Shown here: in pieces, positions 50,615 to 61,645 of the stretch | Numbering within the stretch: the stretch's first letter is position 1 | How the letters are laid out: each line of letters begins with the position of its first letter | Assembly (NCBI GenBank): GCA_902167985.1 | Contig: CABHNZ010000014.1 | Location: 101,581-165,580, forward strand | Direction of reading: 5' to 3' | From: Shinella sp. UYSO24 | GTDB taxonomy: Bacteria > Pseudomonadota > Alphaproteobacteria > Rhizobiales > Rhizobiaceae | Length of the DNA stretch: 64,000 nucleotides | Notes under the pieces: model-generated | Seen by the model: only the letters and a program-made list of their open reading frames with translations | The model's database searches: none | Told to the model about the DNA's origin: nothing | Position numbers and translations under genes: made by a program

Positions 50615-52354
50615 TCAGCTCGACGGCAGTGTTTCCGCGCTGATGGCCTGCCAGGCATCATAGGCGGCGAGGACTGTCTCCATCTGCGCCGTATGTCCCG
50701 CGATAAAGGCATCTCCATAGATGGTTTCATCGGGATATTCGGTAATCAGCGTCAGCGGCACAGCATGGCGCTCATCGATAGCGGGCAGGCAGGGAAAGCC
50801 GTTGATGATCTGGAAGCCGGTTTCTCCGGCATGGATCTCATAGAGGTCGATCTGTCGGCGGTTGAAATCGAGGATGCCGGGAATGCTGCCGAGATGCCGG
50901 GTGACGCGATCGAGCAGCGCCATCGCCTGCGCGGTCCATCCGGCATGGTGACGCATGATCAGGAAGAAGCCCTTCGGCAGCGTCCACATGGCGAAATTGC
51001 GCGGCACGTAACCGGAGAGCGGGCGTGCCCATTCATGCGAAGGGTAGCCGTGCAGGTTGAGGTGCAGCTGTGCGCCGCTCAGTGCATGCGCCTTGAGGCG
51101 TATGGCTTTCTCGTAAAGCGCATCACGGTCACTCTCGGCGCTGCGATAATCGAGATCGTCGCCAAGCGCGGTATAGCGGGCTGCGTGGTGCATGTGGCGC
51201 GGGTTATCGATCCGCAGCCGCTGATGGAGCGCATAGCCGTCCGGGTTCTCGACCGGCGAGATGGTAAAATGGGCATCCGGGCGGAGTTTTAGCGCGCGGG
51301 CGGCGCGAAGCGCACCGACGATACCGGTCGTCTCATTGGCATGCTGGCCGCCGCTGATCATGACGGCAGCGTCACGGCCCTCCACATAACGGGCAGATAC
51401 CGTGCGCCCGGCGCGTGACACGGCACTCATTGCCCTCCCGCCGATCTCTTCCAGAAGTGCTTCGATCTGGCTGACGGCAAGCGGCTCGGTCGCTGTGTCG
51501 ATTGCCTGCGTGTCACTCTCCACATAGCCGGTGCTCAACGGCCGGGTTTCGACACGCACGGAAACGGTACCGGAGCCACGGAGGATTTCCGGCACGATCT
51601 GGCCGGGTTGCAGGCCGCGATCTCCCGGTGGCCGGCCGGATTTCTGCTGGAAGAATTCGAGCAGGGAGAAATAAAGATCCTCGTGCAATGCTTCGCGCAG
51701 GCTGATGACCTCGTCGCCGACCGGCAGGCGGATATCGTCTGCCGGATATTCGACAAGGATATTCAGCTCCTCGAAATAGGGCTCGCTATCCCCCCAGCCG
51801 TAACCCGCAACGGCCTGAACGGCACTTTCGAACACCCGTTCGAAATCGGTTTCAAGCCTATGGCCGGTGGCGTCACCGTCGAGGCGGATCCAGCCTGTCG
51901 GCGAGACATTGGTTTCCCCGAGGATATCCGTGTGGATGCGGTTTGGCGCAAGCACACGATGCGTCTCGACAATGCTTTGGCGGGTCAGTTCCACATCATA
52001 GAAGAAGCCGCCATCCGTCCGGCCGATGAACTCGATCCTCCGCTCTCCGACCAGTGCGGCCAGCGGATAGGCTTCAAGGCGGAAGCGGTTCTCCGGGGCG
52101 GAGGGATGGACGGGATAATGGATTGCCACGGCATCGACGCCGGAGAGATCGAACTCTTCGAGGAAGGCAAAGACAAGCGGCTTGTAGGCGCTTCTTATGC
52201 GCGCTTCGGCGCCCTTTTCCCTGAGGATCTGTTCCGCTCTGCGGCGGCTCAAGGCATCGTCGAAAGTCCAGGCTTCGATGACTTGGCCCGCAACGGCCCC
52301 GGCGATCAGGCTGTCGAGGCTGCGTTCGAAGGTCTTGGCAAGGATCGTGGTCAT
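50615..52354 (-). CDS. M14-like zinc carboxypeptidase/deacylase family protein
   Basis: An intact 579-residue protein. Its C-terminal half has the M14 zinc pattern: GGQHANETTGI (His and Glu), then QLHLNLHGYPSHEW (third His), and a late acidic candidate in TLITEYPDE. The N-terminal 300 residues match no domain I can name. There is no signal peptide, so it acts in the cytoplasm. M14 enzymes cleave C-terminal amino acids or deacylate N-acyl amino acids; the conserved HEWARPLSGYVPRNF wording suggests a specific unnamed subfamily. It is convergent with the QuiC-like gene. Confidence 0.78.
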   Translation of the reverse strand: MTTILAKTFERSLDSLIAGAVAGQVIEAWTFDDALSRRRAEQILREKGAEARIRSAYKPLVFAFLEEFDLSGVDAVAIHYPVHPSAPENRFRLEAYPLAALVGERRIEFIGRTDGGFFYDVELTRQSIVETHRVLAPNRIHTDILGETNVSPTGWIRLDGDATGHRLETDFERVFESAVQAVAGYGWGDSEPYFEELNILVEYPADDIRLPVGDEVISLREALHEDLYFSLLEFFQQKSGRPPGDRGLQPGQIVPEILRGSGTVSVRVETRPLSTGYVESDTQAIDTATEPLAVSQIEALLEEIGGRAMSAVSRAGRTVSARYVEGRDAAVMISGGQHANETTGIVGALRAARALKLRPDAHFTISPVENPDGYALHQRLRIDNPRHMHHAARYTALGDDLDYRSAESDRDALYEKAIRLKAHALSGAQLHLNLHGYPSHEWARPLSGYVPRNFAMWTLPKGFFLIMRHHAGWTAQAMALLDRVTRHLGSIPGILDFNRRQIDLYEIHAGETGFQIINGFPCLPAIDERHAVPLTLITEYPDETIYGDAFIAGHTAQMETVLAAYDAWQAISAETLPSS

Positions 52355-52674
52355 CGCTGATTACCTTGATACCGCCACGAGGAAACGGGCAGCTAACTGG
52401 CAGGAAGCCGCTCCCGCCGGAGCGGCGCTTGATGGAGGCCGAATCCGAAAGCCGGATCACGCGCGTCATCGTGGCATCTCGGAGCGCGGCAATTCAAGCT
52501 GTGAAATTTAATGGTGCCATGCAGTCGCCGCAGGAGAGGTACGGCGCGCAGATCCGTGGATCGTGCGGTCGCCCGCTCCCGTACCACTCCCCCCGTCGGT
52601 GGTGATGAACGCTATGGCAGGGGCGTGAAACCTGCTCCGCGCCATCATGTGGGGACGGCGCGGAGGTGTCGGGA
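52355..52674. other. Spacer between the M14 gene and the CysJ-like gene
   Basis: Short open frames here have no family features and none is called. The M14 promoter must lie in the first 150 bases. A terminator candidate lies at 52635-52665. Confidence 0.5.
52635..52665 (-). terminator. Terminator candidate after the CysJ-like gene
   Basis: CTCCGCGCC (52635-52643) and GGCGCGGAG (52657-52665) form a perfect 9-bp stem, 10 bases downstream of the minus-strand stop at 52675. Only a short TTT follows, so termination strength is uncertain. Confidence 0.6.
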
Positions 52675-54423
52675 TCAGTAGACGTCGCGCAGATAGCGCT
52701 TCTCGCGCTTCAGTCGGGCAATATAATCTGCCGCATGTTCCGGCCCCATGCCGCCGTGCTCGGCAATGATGTCGCTCAGCGCAGTATCGACGTCGCGCGC
52801 CATGCGGCTTGCATCGCCGCAGACATAGAAGGATGCGCCTTCCTCCAGCCAGGAGAACAGTGCCTTGCCGTTTTCCTTCATCCGCGTCTGCACATAGATT
52901 TTCGCTTCCTGATCACGCGAGAAGGCGAGATCGAGCCTCGTCAGCAGGCCGTCGCGGCTCATCACCGAAAGCTCATCCTCATAGATGAAATCCGTCTCGC
53001 GGCGCTGGTCGCCGAAGAAGAGCCAGTTGCGGCCCTTGGCGCCGCGCGCCCGCCGCTCCTGCAGGAAGGCCCGGAAGGGGGCTATGCCGGTGCCGGGGCC
53101 TACCATGATCATCGGCGCATCGTCATTGCCCGGCACGCGAAATGCCTTGTTCTGCGAGACGAAAATGCCGGCGCTCATGCCTTCCGCCACACGGTCGGCC
53201 ATATAGGTCGAGCAGACACCGCCGCGGTTGCGCCCGCCCGCATGATAACGGACGCTGGCGACCGTCAGGTGCACATGGCCATCCGCTTCCTTCGGGCTGG
53301 ATGAAATCGAATAGGCCCTGTGCTGCAAGGGCTTCATCAGTCCGACGAGTTCGTTTGCGCTCAAGGCGCCCTGCGGCAGGAGCGAGATAAGGTCGAGACT
53401 GTCCTTGCCCCAGAGGAAGGCATCGAGCGCTTCCCGATCGCCATTGCGCACCACATGGGTCAGTTCCTCGTGAGCCGCACGGCGTTCCACCTCCGCAATC
53501 AGTTCGCGCGATGGGGTGGATATTTCGTATTGCGTCGACAGAAGCGCGGCAAGCGGCGAGCCATTCACCTCCGTCTCGGCCGATGCTCCAAGCGTTTGCA
53601 TGATGAGATCCACGAGAGCGGGATCATTGACCGGCATGACGCCGAGCGCATCGCCCGCCTCATAAGCAAGGCCGCTCTCGCCGAGATTAAATTCGAAATG
53701 GCGGATTTCCTTGGCCGATGCCGTGCCCGAGAGGCAGCGATTTACGGCGAGCCTCGAAAGGTAAGGGTTCTTGCGGCTCCAGCCGGAGGCTTCCTTCGTG
53801 GTGGTCGCCTTAGGTGCAGCAGCCGGTGCCGTTCCTGCCACCGGCTTCTCAGCCGCAAGCGGCAGGGTATCGCCAAGCCATGCGGCGGCTGCGTCCTCGA
53901 AATCGATATCGCAGTCGAGACGGGCGGTTATCCGCGATGCACCGAGCTGTTCGAGCCGCGTATCGATCAGTTTGCCGGCCTGGCAGAAACCGTCATAGCC
54001 GGTATCGCCGAGTGCCAGTACGGCGAATTTCAGGCTTTCCAGACGCGGCGCCGTGTCGGCCGAAAGCGCCTCCCAGAAAAGCTGGGCGTTGTCGGGCATT
54101 TCGCCCTCGCCATAGGTGGAGGTGACGATCACCAGATGGCGCATGTCGGCCAGAGCCGCCATCTCGATATCGTCGAGGCCGCGGACTTGCGGCGCCATGC
54201 CGAGCCCTTTTGCCGCCTCCGCAGCATCCATCGCCACCTGTTCGGCATTGCCGGTCTGGGTGCCGTAGAGGATATGGATCGGTTGTGCTGCGCCGGCCGC
54301 AGGCACACTGGCGGTGCTTTCGCCGGCAATCAGGCGCGAATTGAGGCCGGCCATGAAGCCGGCCAGCCAGGCGCGCTGGTCGCTGTTGAAGGGAGCGTCC
54401 TCTGGGATATGCGGGATCATCAT
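52675..54423 (-). CDS. CysJ-like NADPH diflavin reductase
   Basis: An intact 582-residue diflavin reductase. Residues about 50-190 are a flavodoxin domain with FMN loop YGTQTGNAEQ and STYGEGEMPDN. The FAD domain has RAYSISSSP, then GGVCSTYM. The NADPH domain has GPGTGIAPFRAFLQERR, FFGDQRRETDF and YVCGDASRMARDV, ending in the typical RYLRDVY. It is the layout of the sulfite reductase alpha subunit, but no cysI or cysH gene is near. It is 35 bases downstream of the GltB-like gene and probably co-transcribed, so it may pass NADPH electrons to that protein. Confidence 0.9.
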   Translation of the reverse strand: MMIPHIPEDAPFNSDQRAWLAGFMAGLNSRLIAGESTASVPAAGAAQPIHILYGTQTGNAEQVAMDAAEAAKGLGMAPQVRGLDDIEMAALADMRHLVIVTSTYGEGEMPDNAQLFWEALSADTAPRLESLKFAVLALGDTGYDGFCQAGKLIDTRLEQLGASRITARLDCDIDFEDAAAAWLGDTLPLAAEKPVAGTAPAAAPKATTTKEASGWSRKNPYLSRLAVNRCLSGTASAKEIRHFEFNLGESGLAYEAGDALGVMPVNDPALVDLIMQTLGASAETEVNGSPLAALLSTQYEISTPSRELIAEVERRAAHEELTHVVRNGDREALDAFLWGKDSLDLISLLPQGALSANELVGLMKPLQHRAYSISSSPKEADGHVHLTVASVRYHAGGRNRGGVCSTYMADRVAEGMSAGIFVSQNKAFRVPGNDDAPMIMVGPGTGIAPFRAFLQERRARGAKGRNWLFFGDQRRETDFIYEDELSVMSRDGLLTRLDLAFSRDQEAKIYVQTRMKENGKALFSWLEEGASFYVCGDASRMARDVDTALSDIIAEHGGMGPEHAADYIARLKREKRYLRDVY

Positions 54424-54458
54424 TGTCGGTCTCTCACGCTCTCAACGCGTCTCTGTGC

Positions 54459-57400
54459 TTAGCGGGCGGTCGCAAGGCCGCCGATGGCCTTGGCGGCGAA
54501 CAGTTCCTCGAAGCTCGGAATGCGGCCGATCCTCTCGCGATTGCTTTCCGTCTGGCGGATGATCCAGCCATAGGTGCCGGGGCAATCGATCGACAGCGTG
54601 TTGCGGCCGGCCAGCGCCTGCCGATAGTCGGAAAGCCGCTTCTCCGAGACGAGAACAGCAAGCGCCTCGTCATCGTAATCGGCAATTGCATCACGGGCAT
54701 AGCGGGAGAGCTTTTGCATCAGCGCAAAATCCTCGGTGAGGATCAGATTGCGCACCGCCTTCTCCACCGCCGGCTCCGATGGGCCAAGCGCATTCGGCAC
54801 CCGCGCATTGCCAGCGACTGCGCCATGGAAAGCACCGTGTAATTGTTCAACAGCGTGAACATCTCGTCAGTGTCAGTCTCGCCATGGCCGGGCGCTTGCC
54901 GTTGAGGATCGGCTTGCGGTCGCGATAGGCGAGCTTGAATTTTCTGACCTGATGGGCGGCGAGCGCCGTGCCCAATTCATCGATCAGGTCCTTGCGGCTC
55001 TTCGCTTTGAGGATCGCATCCGTGTCCTGATAGAGCAGCAGCGCCCGCGGCAGGCCATAGGCGAAATTCGACTTTTCGCTGTCGAAATTGTCGAGCAGCC
55101 ATTGAGCCTTCTCCGATCCCGTTGCCTCCCCATGCCATGCCAGCATCATGCGGATCGCATCGGCGTGGAAAGCGGCATGCGGGTCATCCTGATCGGCGAT
55201 CGAGCCGATCAGGATAGAATCGTGGCTGACCTTCTTCGGCAGATCGCCATAGGGATCGTATTGATAGAAGAAGCCGCCGCTCATGCCGTTGCCGACGCCC
55301 TTGCCGAAGCGCCGAGATTGAGCACGGCGCCATTCGTCATGTATTCGCAGCAGAAATCGCCGACGCCCTCGACGACGGCGGTGGAGCCGGAATTGCGAAC
55401 CGCAAAGCGGTCGCCCGCCTGCCCCTCGACGAACAGCCGCCCGCCGGTTGCACCAAAGAGGGCAAAGTTGCCGATCAGCACATTGCCGCCGGCTTGCTCC
55501 GAGCCACCGCCGGGCGATCGTACCGTAATGGTGCCGCCATTGGCGCTCTTGCCGACGCCGTCATTGCAGGTGCCGGTATGCGAGAGCATCATGCCGTCAT
55601 TGCAGAAGGCGCCATAGGACTGGCCGGCAGAACCGGACGTGGCGATCTTCACCGAACCCGCATCAAGGAAGCGGCGACCACGACCATCCTGCCGCACGGC
55701 GGGCAAGTGACGGGTCCGTTCCGTATCGAGCTCATAGTTCAGCATCCGTTCGATATCGACGGCAAGCTGGCCGCCGACGCTCTTGTTGCAATTGTTGAGA
55801 TGGCGATTGCCGCCAAGCTCGACCACCGGCTGGCCGCCATCGATCAGGGCGGAACGCACCATGTCGATGAAGGCGTCATCGACGGCGTAATCCTTCTCCA
55901 TATAGACGGGGTCGGCGATCTTCACCTCGTCGACGACCTGCAGCATGGCGCGCAGATCAAGCTGGCCGACGCTGGAGGGATGGTCGAGGAGATGCAGCAT
56001 GTCGCTTCGGCCGCGTGCATCGCGCAGCGACCTGAAGCCGAGCGATGCGAGGATCTCGCGCGTCTCATGGGCGATGTTGAGGAGATATTGCGCCAGAGCC
56101 CGCGGATCGCCATCGAAGACTTCCGCATTGGTGGTGAGGCCCGCCGGGCATTTGATGTTGCAATTCTTCGCCATGACGCATTTCAGCATCATCAGCGCCG
56201 TGGTGCCGAACTCGAAACTGTCGCCGCCGAGAAGTGCCGACTTCACCACGTCGCTGGCCGTCTGATGCGCGCCGGAGCAGCGCAGCGTCACTTTCTGGCG
56301 CAAGCCGTTGGCGCAGAGCGCCTGATGCACTTCGGCAATGCCGATTTCCGCGGCGCGGCCGGTATATTTCAGGCTGGTGACGGCGGCCGCACCCGTGCCG
56401 CCGGTATTGCCGGCAACGTTGATGACATCGGCGCCGGCCTTGGCCACACCGACCGCGATCGTGCCGATGCCTTCCGACGAGACGAGCTTGACGACGACGC
56501 GCACGCGCGCCGCCTTGCAGTCATGGATCAGCTGCGCCAGATCCTCGATCGAATAGGTGTCGTGATGCGGGGGCGGCGAGACCAGCTCGACGCCCGGCGT
56601 ACCGCCACGGGCAGCGGCGATCTCGACCGTCACCTTCGCGGCGGGCAGCTGACCGCCTTCGCCGGGCTTGGCGCCCTGACCGATTTTGATCTCCAGCTCT
56701 TCCAGCATCGGATCGGCCAGATAGCCGGCCCAGATGCCGAAACGACCGGACGCGAACTGCTTGATGCGCGAGGCGCGGATCGTGCCGTAGCGGGAGATAT
56801 GCTCGCCGCCTTCGCCCGAGTTCGACATGCCGCCGACCATGTTCGTGCCATGGGCGACCGCCTCATGAGCATTCGCCACAAGCGCGCCATGGCTCATGGC
56901 ACCCGAGGCGAGAAGCGGCGTGATCTCGCTTGCCGGCTGAACGTCGTCCAGTGAGATACCCGCCGGCGCCGTGCCGAGAAGACGAAGATAGGCGAGCGCC
57001 TGACCGCCCGCATGGACGGCAAGCGCGCCACCTTCCAGCCAATGGCCGAGAATATCCGCGCCGAAGCGGGCGACGAGGGACTGGCCAAGCGCCGCGAGCC
57101 GGGCAAGATCGCCACCCTGCGATCCCGTCAACTTCAGCCGGAACGTATCGTCGGACGTGGCTTCGCATGTCAGCCCGCGCACGAGAAAGCTGTTATTGCC
57201 CTTGCGGGAAAAGCGCTTCATCTCCTTGCGGAAATCATCCGGCGCGCTCGCATAGGTGACGTCTGCCGGGAAGGCGAGGACATCGCGCAGCGCTGCCGGG
57301 CGGCGGGCGCGCTCCTCCGTCATCATCCGGGCGAAGGACCGGTAGCCGGGCGTGATGGTGAAGCGGTTGATCGCCTCGGGTGAGAGGCGGTCATAGCTGT

Positions 57401-59947
57401 TATTGGCATAGGCCGCATCGTCGATGCCGAAAGCGTCACCGAGACGATTGAGCGTCAGCAGGCGCAGGAACGGATCTTCCTCGCCATCAGGCTCGGCAAA
57501 TGTCGGCTTTTCTTCGGTCATGTCGACGAAGCCGCGTACGGCTGTCGTGCCGAAGGAGTGGCCGGCGCCTTCGGCGCGCTCCTTGAAGAGGCCGAGGAGA
57601 GGAATATCGTCCTCGCCCTTCACCGTCAGCGCCTTGGCGTGCCAGTCGGCGACGGCTTGCGCGATCACCTTGAAATCGACGCCGCCAACCGGCGTCTTGA
57701 CGTTGGGGAAGTAGCGGTTGAGCACCGGATCGCTGGTATCGAGGAAGTTGGGTTCGAAGAACTCACCGCCGACATAGCTTTCGGCGGTGCAGAGACCGAC
57801 CTTGCCCATGGTCTTCATCAGCGACTTTTCAGCCGCCTTGGCAAAGCGCTTGAAGGCCTTGTCGGCATCCGCGCCGAACTTTTCCTCGGCACGGAACTGC
57901 ACGCCGAGCGGATAGATGGCCGAGGCGCCGAAGCCGAGTGCCGCCGCGATATGGTGCGAGGAGGAAATCTGGCCACTTTCGATGACCAGCGAGACGCGCA
58001 GCCGCGCACCTTCCTCGATGAGCTTCTGGTTGATCGCCGAGACGACAAGGATCATCGGCAGCGCCGCCCGGTCGCGGGCGACATGCCGGTCGGTGACGAT
58101 GGCGATGCCGCCTTCGTCACGGGCAAAGCCTGCAATGGCATCGCACAGCGTTCCGATGCCGGCCTCCAGCGCACGGGCATTGGCCGCGGCGTCATGGAGG
58201 TCGGGCGTATAGAGCATCTCGAACCGGCGAACCGGCGTTTCCGTCTGTTCGCGCAGCTTCAGCATGTCGAGATGGGTGAGGATCGGTGAAGGGACGACGA
58301 TCTGCCGGGCAGCCTTGGCGCCGATATTCGGCTTGGCGCCGAGCGCGATCCGCAGCGTCATGCCGTCAGCCTCGCGGATACTGTCGAGCGGCGGGTTCGT
58401 CACCTGGGCGAACCGCTGCGAGAAATATTTGGCGACGCCACCTTCCTGATCGGAGAGCGCGTTGATCGCATTGCCATAACCCATGGCGGAGATCTTCTCC
58501 GCACCGGTCGCCAGCATCGGGTCCATCAGGAACTTGAAGCTTTCCTGATTGTGCGAATAGGCGACGTAGCGCTGATGGCGCTCAAGGTCGCCATTGTAGC
58601 GCAGCGGCGAGCCCTGCGCTTCGGCCGGGATCTCCGGAAGGTCGTTGAGGCGCACGCGCGCCTCGATAAGAAGATCGCGGTAGGGCCTGCGAGCCGCCAG
58701 CATTTCCAGCGCCTCGACCGTCCCATAGGCGCGCTTCCCTACATGATCATAGACAAGCATGCCGCCGGCCTCGATACGGCCGCGGCTCCGCACGGTTTCC
58801 GGCGGGAAAGCGATCTGGCCGGCTTCCGACATGACGCAGAGATAGTCGTCGGTTTCGACCGTGCGCAAGGGACGAAGGCCGAGACGGTCGAGACGGGCGC
58901 CGATGACATCGCCATTGCCGAAGATCAGTGCCGCCGGTCCGTCATTCTTCTCTTCGTAGAGCGAGAAATATTCGAGCATGGCGACGACATCGGCCGAGAG
59001 CGTGTCGTCATTCTCCCAGGCCGGCGGCATCATCGAGACGACGGCGGTGACGAGATCGAGGCCGTCTTCGAGAACGCGCGACTGCAGGGTCTGGTCGAGG
59101 CGGCAGCTGTCCGACTGGCCCTTGGGGCGGATGATCGAGGCGTTCTTGGCGGCAGCAATCGCCGCCTCCGACAGGCGGTTTTTGCGGTCGGTATTGAGCT
59201 CGCCATTATGCGCCATCTGGCGAAACGGCTGCGCCATCGACGGATGCGGGTCCGTATTGGTCGAAAACCGCGTGTGGAAATACATGGTGTGGATCGCGTG
59301 ATCTGGGTTCACCAGATCGCGGAAATAGGGGATGACCTCGTTGGAGTTCAGCCGGCCCTTCAGCACCTGCGTGCGGGCGCTGAGCGAAATCGGATAGAGG
59401 CCGGCAAGTTCCGCGCTTGTGTAAGCCTCGGCCTCGATGGCGAGCAGCGCCTTGTGAATGCGGAAGTCGAACTCGACTTCAAGGGCCGTTCCGCTGTGAC
59501 AGCCGAAAACCCACTGGCGGATCGGCAGCTGATGGCGCACGGCGGCCGGGCGGATAGCGTCATTGTCGACCGGGACGTCGCGCTTCAGGAGGATCGGGAA
59601 ACCCTGCTCGGCCAATGCCGTCTCGATGACGCGCTCGGCCTCCGCGTGGAACGCCGGGTTTGCGGGCAGGAAGAAGTTGCCGACGCCGAAGCGACGGGGT
59701 TGGAGTTCGGCCTCTCCGGTCAGCTTGCGGAAGAAGCCGAGCGACAGGTCCACGGAAATGCCCGCACCATCGCCCACGCCTTCCGCCGACATGCCGCCGC
59801 GATGCGGCACGCGCAGAGCGCCTCATGGCCCTTGGTCAGGACGTCATGCGACTGCGTGCCGTCCTTTCGGGTAATGAAGCCGACGCCGCAGCTGCTTTTT
59901 TCGATGGATGGATCGTAAAGACCTGTGCTTGCGACTGCCTCGACCAT
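54459..59947 (-). CDS. Glutamate synthase large-subunit-like protein (GltB-related)
   Basis: A GltB-like protein of about 1830 residues when repaired. A short propeptide precedes the glutaminase nucleophile Cys20 (SSCGVGFITRKDG). Then come the central domain, the FMN synthase domain (GGMSNSGEGGEHISRYG, NTGGTGAAAVTSLKYTG) and the GXGXG-type C-terminal helix region. The Fe-S cluster motif is CVMAKNCNIKC, with spacing x5 and x3 where GltB has x5 and x4. The last 200 residues extend beyond normal GltB. Missing bases near 59812, 55300, 54880 and 54815 break the frame. The ATG at 59947 has GGAGGAG upstream. No gltD is adjacent; the CysJ-like reductase follows instead. Confidence 0.85.
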
Positions 59948-60033
59948 ACCCGTCTCCTCCAGAAAAAATGTCAACAAAGCTGACCTAATTAATAAGAGTA
60001 ACAGAGTCAAGTTTGAGAGTCGAGTGGAGGCGA

Positions 60034-60052
60034 GCGGCCTGTGATAGGCCGC
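60034..60052. terminator. Inverted repeat between the regulator end and gltB-like promoter
   Basis: GCGGCCT and AGGCCGC form a perfect 7-bp stem with a 5-base loop. It lies downstream of the ScfR-like gene (minus) and upstream of the GltB-like gene start. No T run is present. Confidence 0.4.
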
Positions 60053-60104
60053 GCTGTCGCGGGGTAATGGTCTGCCGTTCAGCCCTTAGATGCCGGGGAA
60101 TGCT

Positions 60105-61606
60105 TCAGGTATCGGCAAAACCGAACGGGGTTTCCGTTCGCCGGATATTGTCGGCAAGCAGCTTGCGGCCGATCGGCGGTTCCGAGCGGGCGTTGCAGCT
60201 GATGCGCTGACAGAGCCGACAGGTAATGCCGATCGGCGTGGCCGCCATGGGCTGGCGCTGCACCTGTGCGGACCTTTGCGCATGGTTCTGGCCATAGATC
60301 AGCCGTTCGGCATGCTGCGCCTCGCAGACGAGCGCGATGGCACGCTGAACGCGTGGCACATTGAACCCGCCACCGCCTGAAACCACGGTTCTGCTATGGA
60401 AAAGAACTGCTGGCCATCCGGTAACTCCAGCCATTGCGTCACGATCTGGCGTGGCGTGGTGAAAACCTGATGGACACTCCAGAGCGGACAGCCGCCGCCA
60501 TGCCGTGCAAAGGGAAAGGTGCCGCTGTTCAACCGTTTCGAGACGTTTCCCGCCGCATCAACGCGGATGAAGAAAAAGGGTATGCGTTCCTGCCCCGGCT
60601 TCTGCAGCGTCGTCAGACGATGGGCCGTCTGTTCGAAACTCGTGCCGAATTGCCGCGCTAAAAGTTCGATATCGTATTTCCGGCTTTCTGCCGCGCGGGC
60701 GAAAGCGGCATAGGGCATGACGATCGCTGCTGCGCAATAGGCGGCAAGTGCCCGGTGTGCGAGGCTGCGGGTATTCTCGTTGCCGAGATTGCCTTCGTCG
60801 ACGGTGGCGCGGATATCCGTGTCGAATTCGAGATAGGCGAGTTGCTGCGCCAGCTGAAAGTTCTGGCTGGCCTGATCGAGGCTTTCGTCGAGAAGAAGGT
60901 CGCGCCGGTGCCAGTCCAGACGTCGGAGCGAACCGGTCATGACCTCTGTCGGCAGGCGCCGCACCCTCAAGCCATATTTCTCCTTGATATAGGGGATGAA
61001 GCCACCGGCCTCGGTAATCCGGGTCGCCAGCTTCTCGCAGGCGGTATCCAGAAGCGGGAAACAGTTGCGCCGGGCCGAGAGAAAATTCCTGATGGCGGCA
61101 ACCGGATCACCTGCGATCGGCGCTTCATCTGCCACCAGCCCCTGCCGCCTGTCGGCAAGCGCGAACTGCTCCTCCTTGTAAGCGGTGTGCAACCGGAGCA
61201 TGGCTTCGGCAAAGGCCGGAAAACTATGGGCGATGTCGGCAATTTCAAGCGCCTCGAAATCGATGTCGGCCAGAAGGGGATCGCTGGCAACTGCCTGCAG
61301 CCTCGCCACCATATCGGGGCCGGAGCCAGCGGAGAAATCCGAAAAATCGACCTTATAGGCTTTTGCCAGACGCAAGAGAGTTTCGGCCGTCACGGGCCGC
61401 TGGTTGCGCTCCATCAGGGCGATATAGGACGGCGAGATTTCCAGATCCGCGGCCATGTCGGCCTGTGTCAGTCCCAGATCACGACGCAGGCGGCGCAGTC
61501 TGGGGCCCAGATAGACACCGGTTTTCTCCAGGCCTGATTTTGCCGTGCCCGCCTTGTCTGCGCCCGATTTGCCTGCGCCCGGTTTTGCCGCGCCCGATTT
61601 CACCAC
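60105..61606 (-). CDS. ScfR/RamB-like XRE-family regulator of acetate metabolism
   Basis: A regulator of about 500 residues: an N-terminal Cro/C1 helix-turn-helix (RLRRDLGLTQADMAADLEIS then YIALMERNQRPVTAETLLRL), then the long conserved region of short-chain fatty acyl regulators (YLEFDTDIRATVDE, ARQFGTSFEQTAHRLTTLQ), and a Cys-containing C-terminal domain. One base is missing near 60392. The GTG at 61606 is chosen because GGGAGG lies 7 bases upstream; an upstream GTG at 61639 has no such site. The first 30 residues are a low-complexity Lys/Gly/Ala repeat. It is divergent from aceA, as in other proteobacteria where this family regulates the glyoxylate shunt. Confidence 0.88.
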
Positions 61607-61645
61607 GACCGTGCCTCCCAACACTGCGTGCCTCCACACAAGGGC

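Noticed and set aside
52675..54423. Assimilatory sulfite reductase operon (cysJI)
   Set aside because: No cysI or cysH gene is near. The partner gene is GltB-like, so only the reductase type and not the pathway is supported.
55494..56954. Long open frame of 486 codons on the plus strand inside the GltB-like gene
   Set aside because: It lies antisense to a gene with clear glutaminase and synthase motifs. Its residues are the Arg/Ala/Asp-rich mix produced by reading GC-rich third positions, and no family feature is present.
1..61606. Interpretation as a region of true pseudogenes or genome reduction
   Set aside because: All breaks look like single-base losses, conserved motifs continue unaltered after them, and there are no in-frame stops, larger deletions or insertion sequences, as real decay would show.
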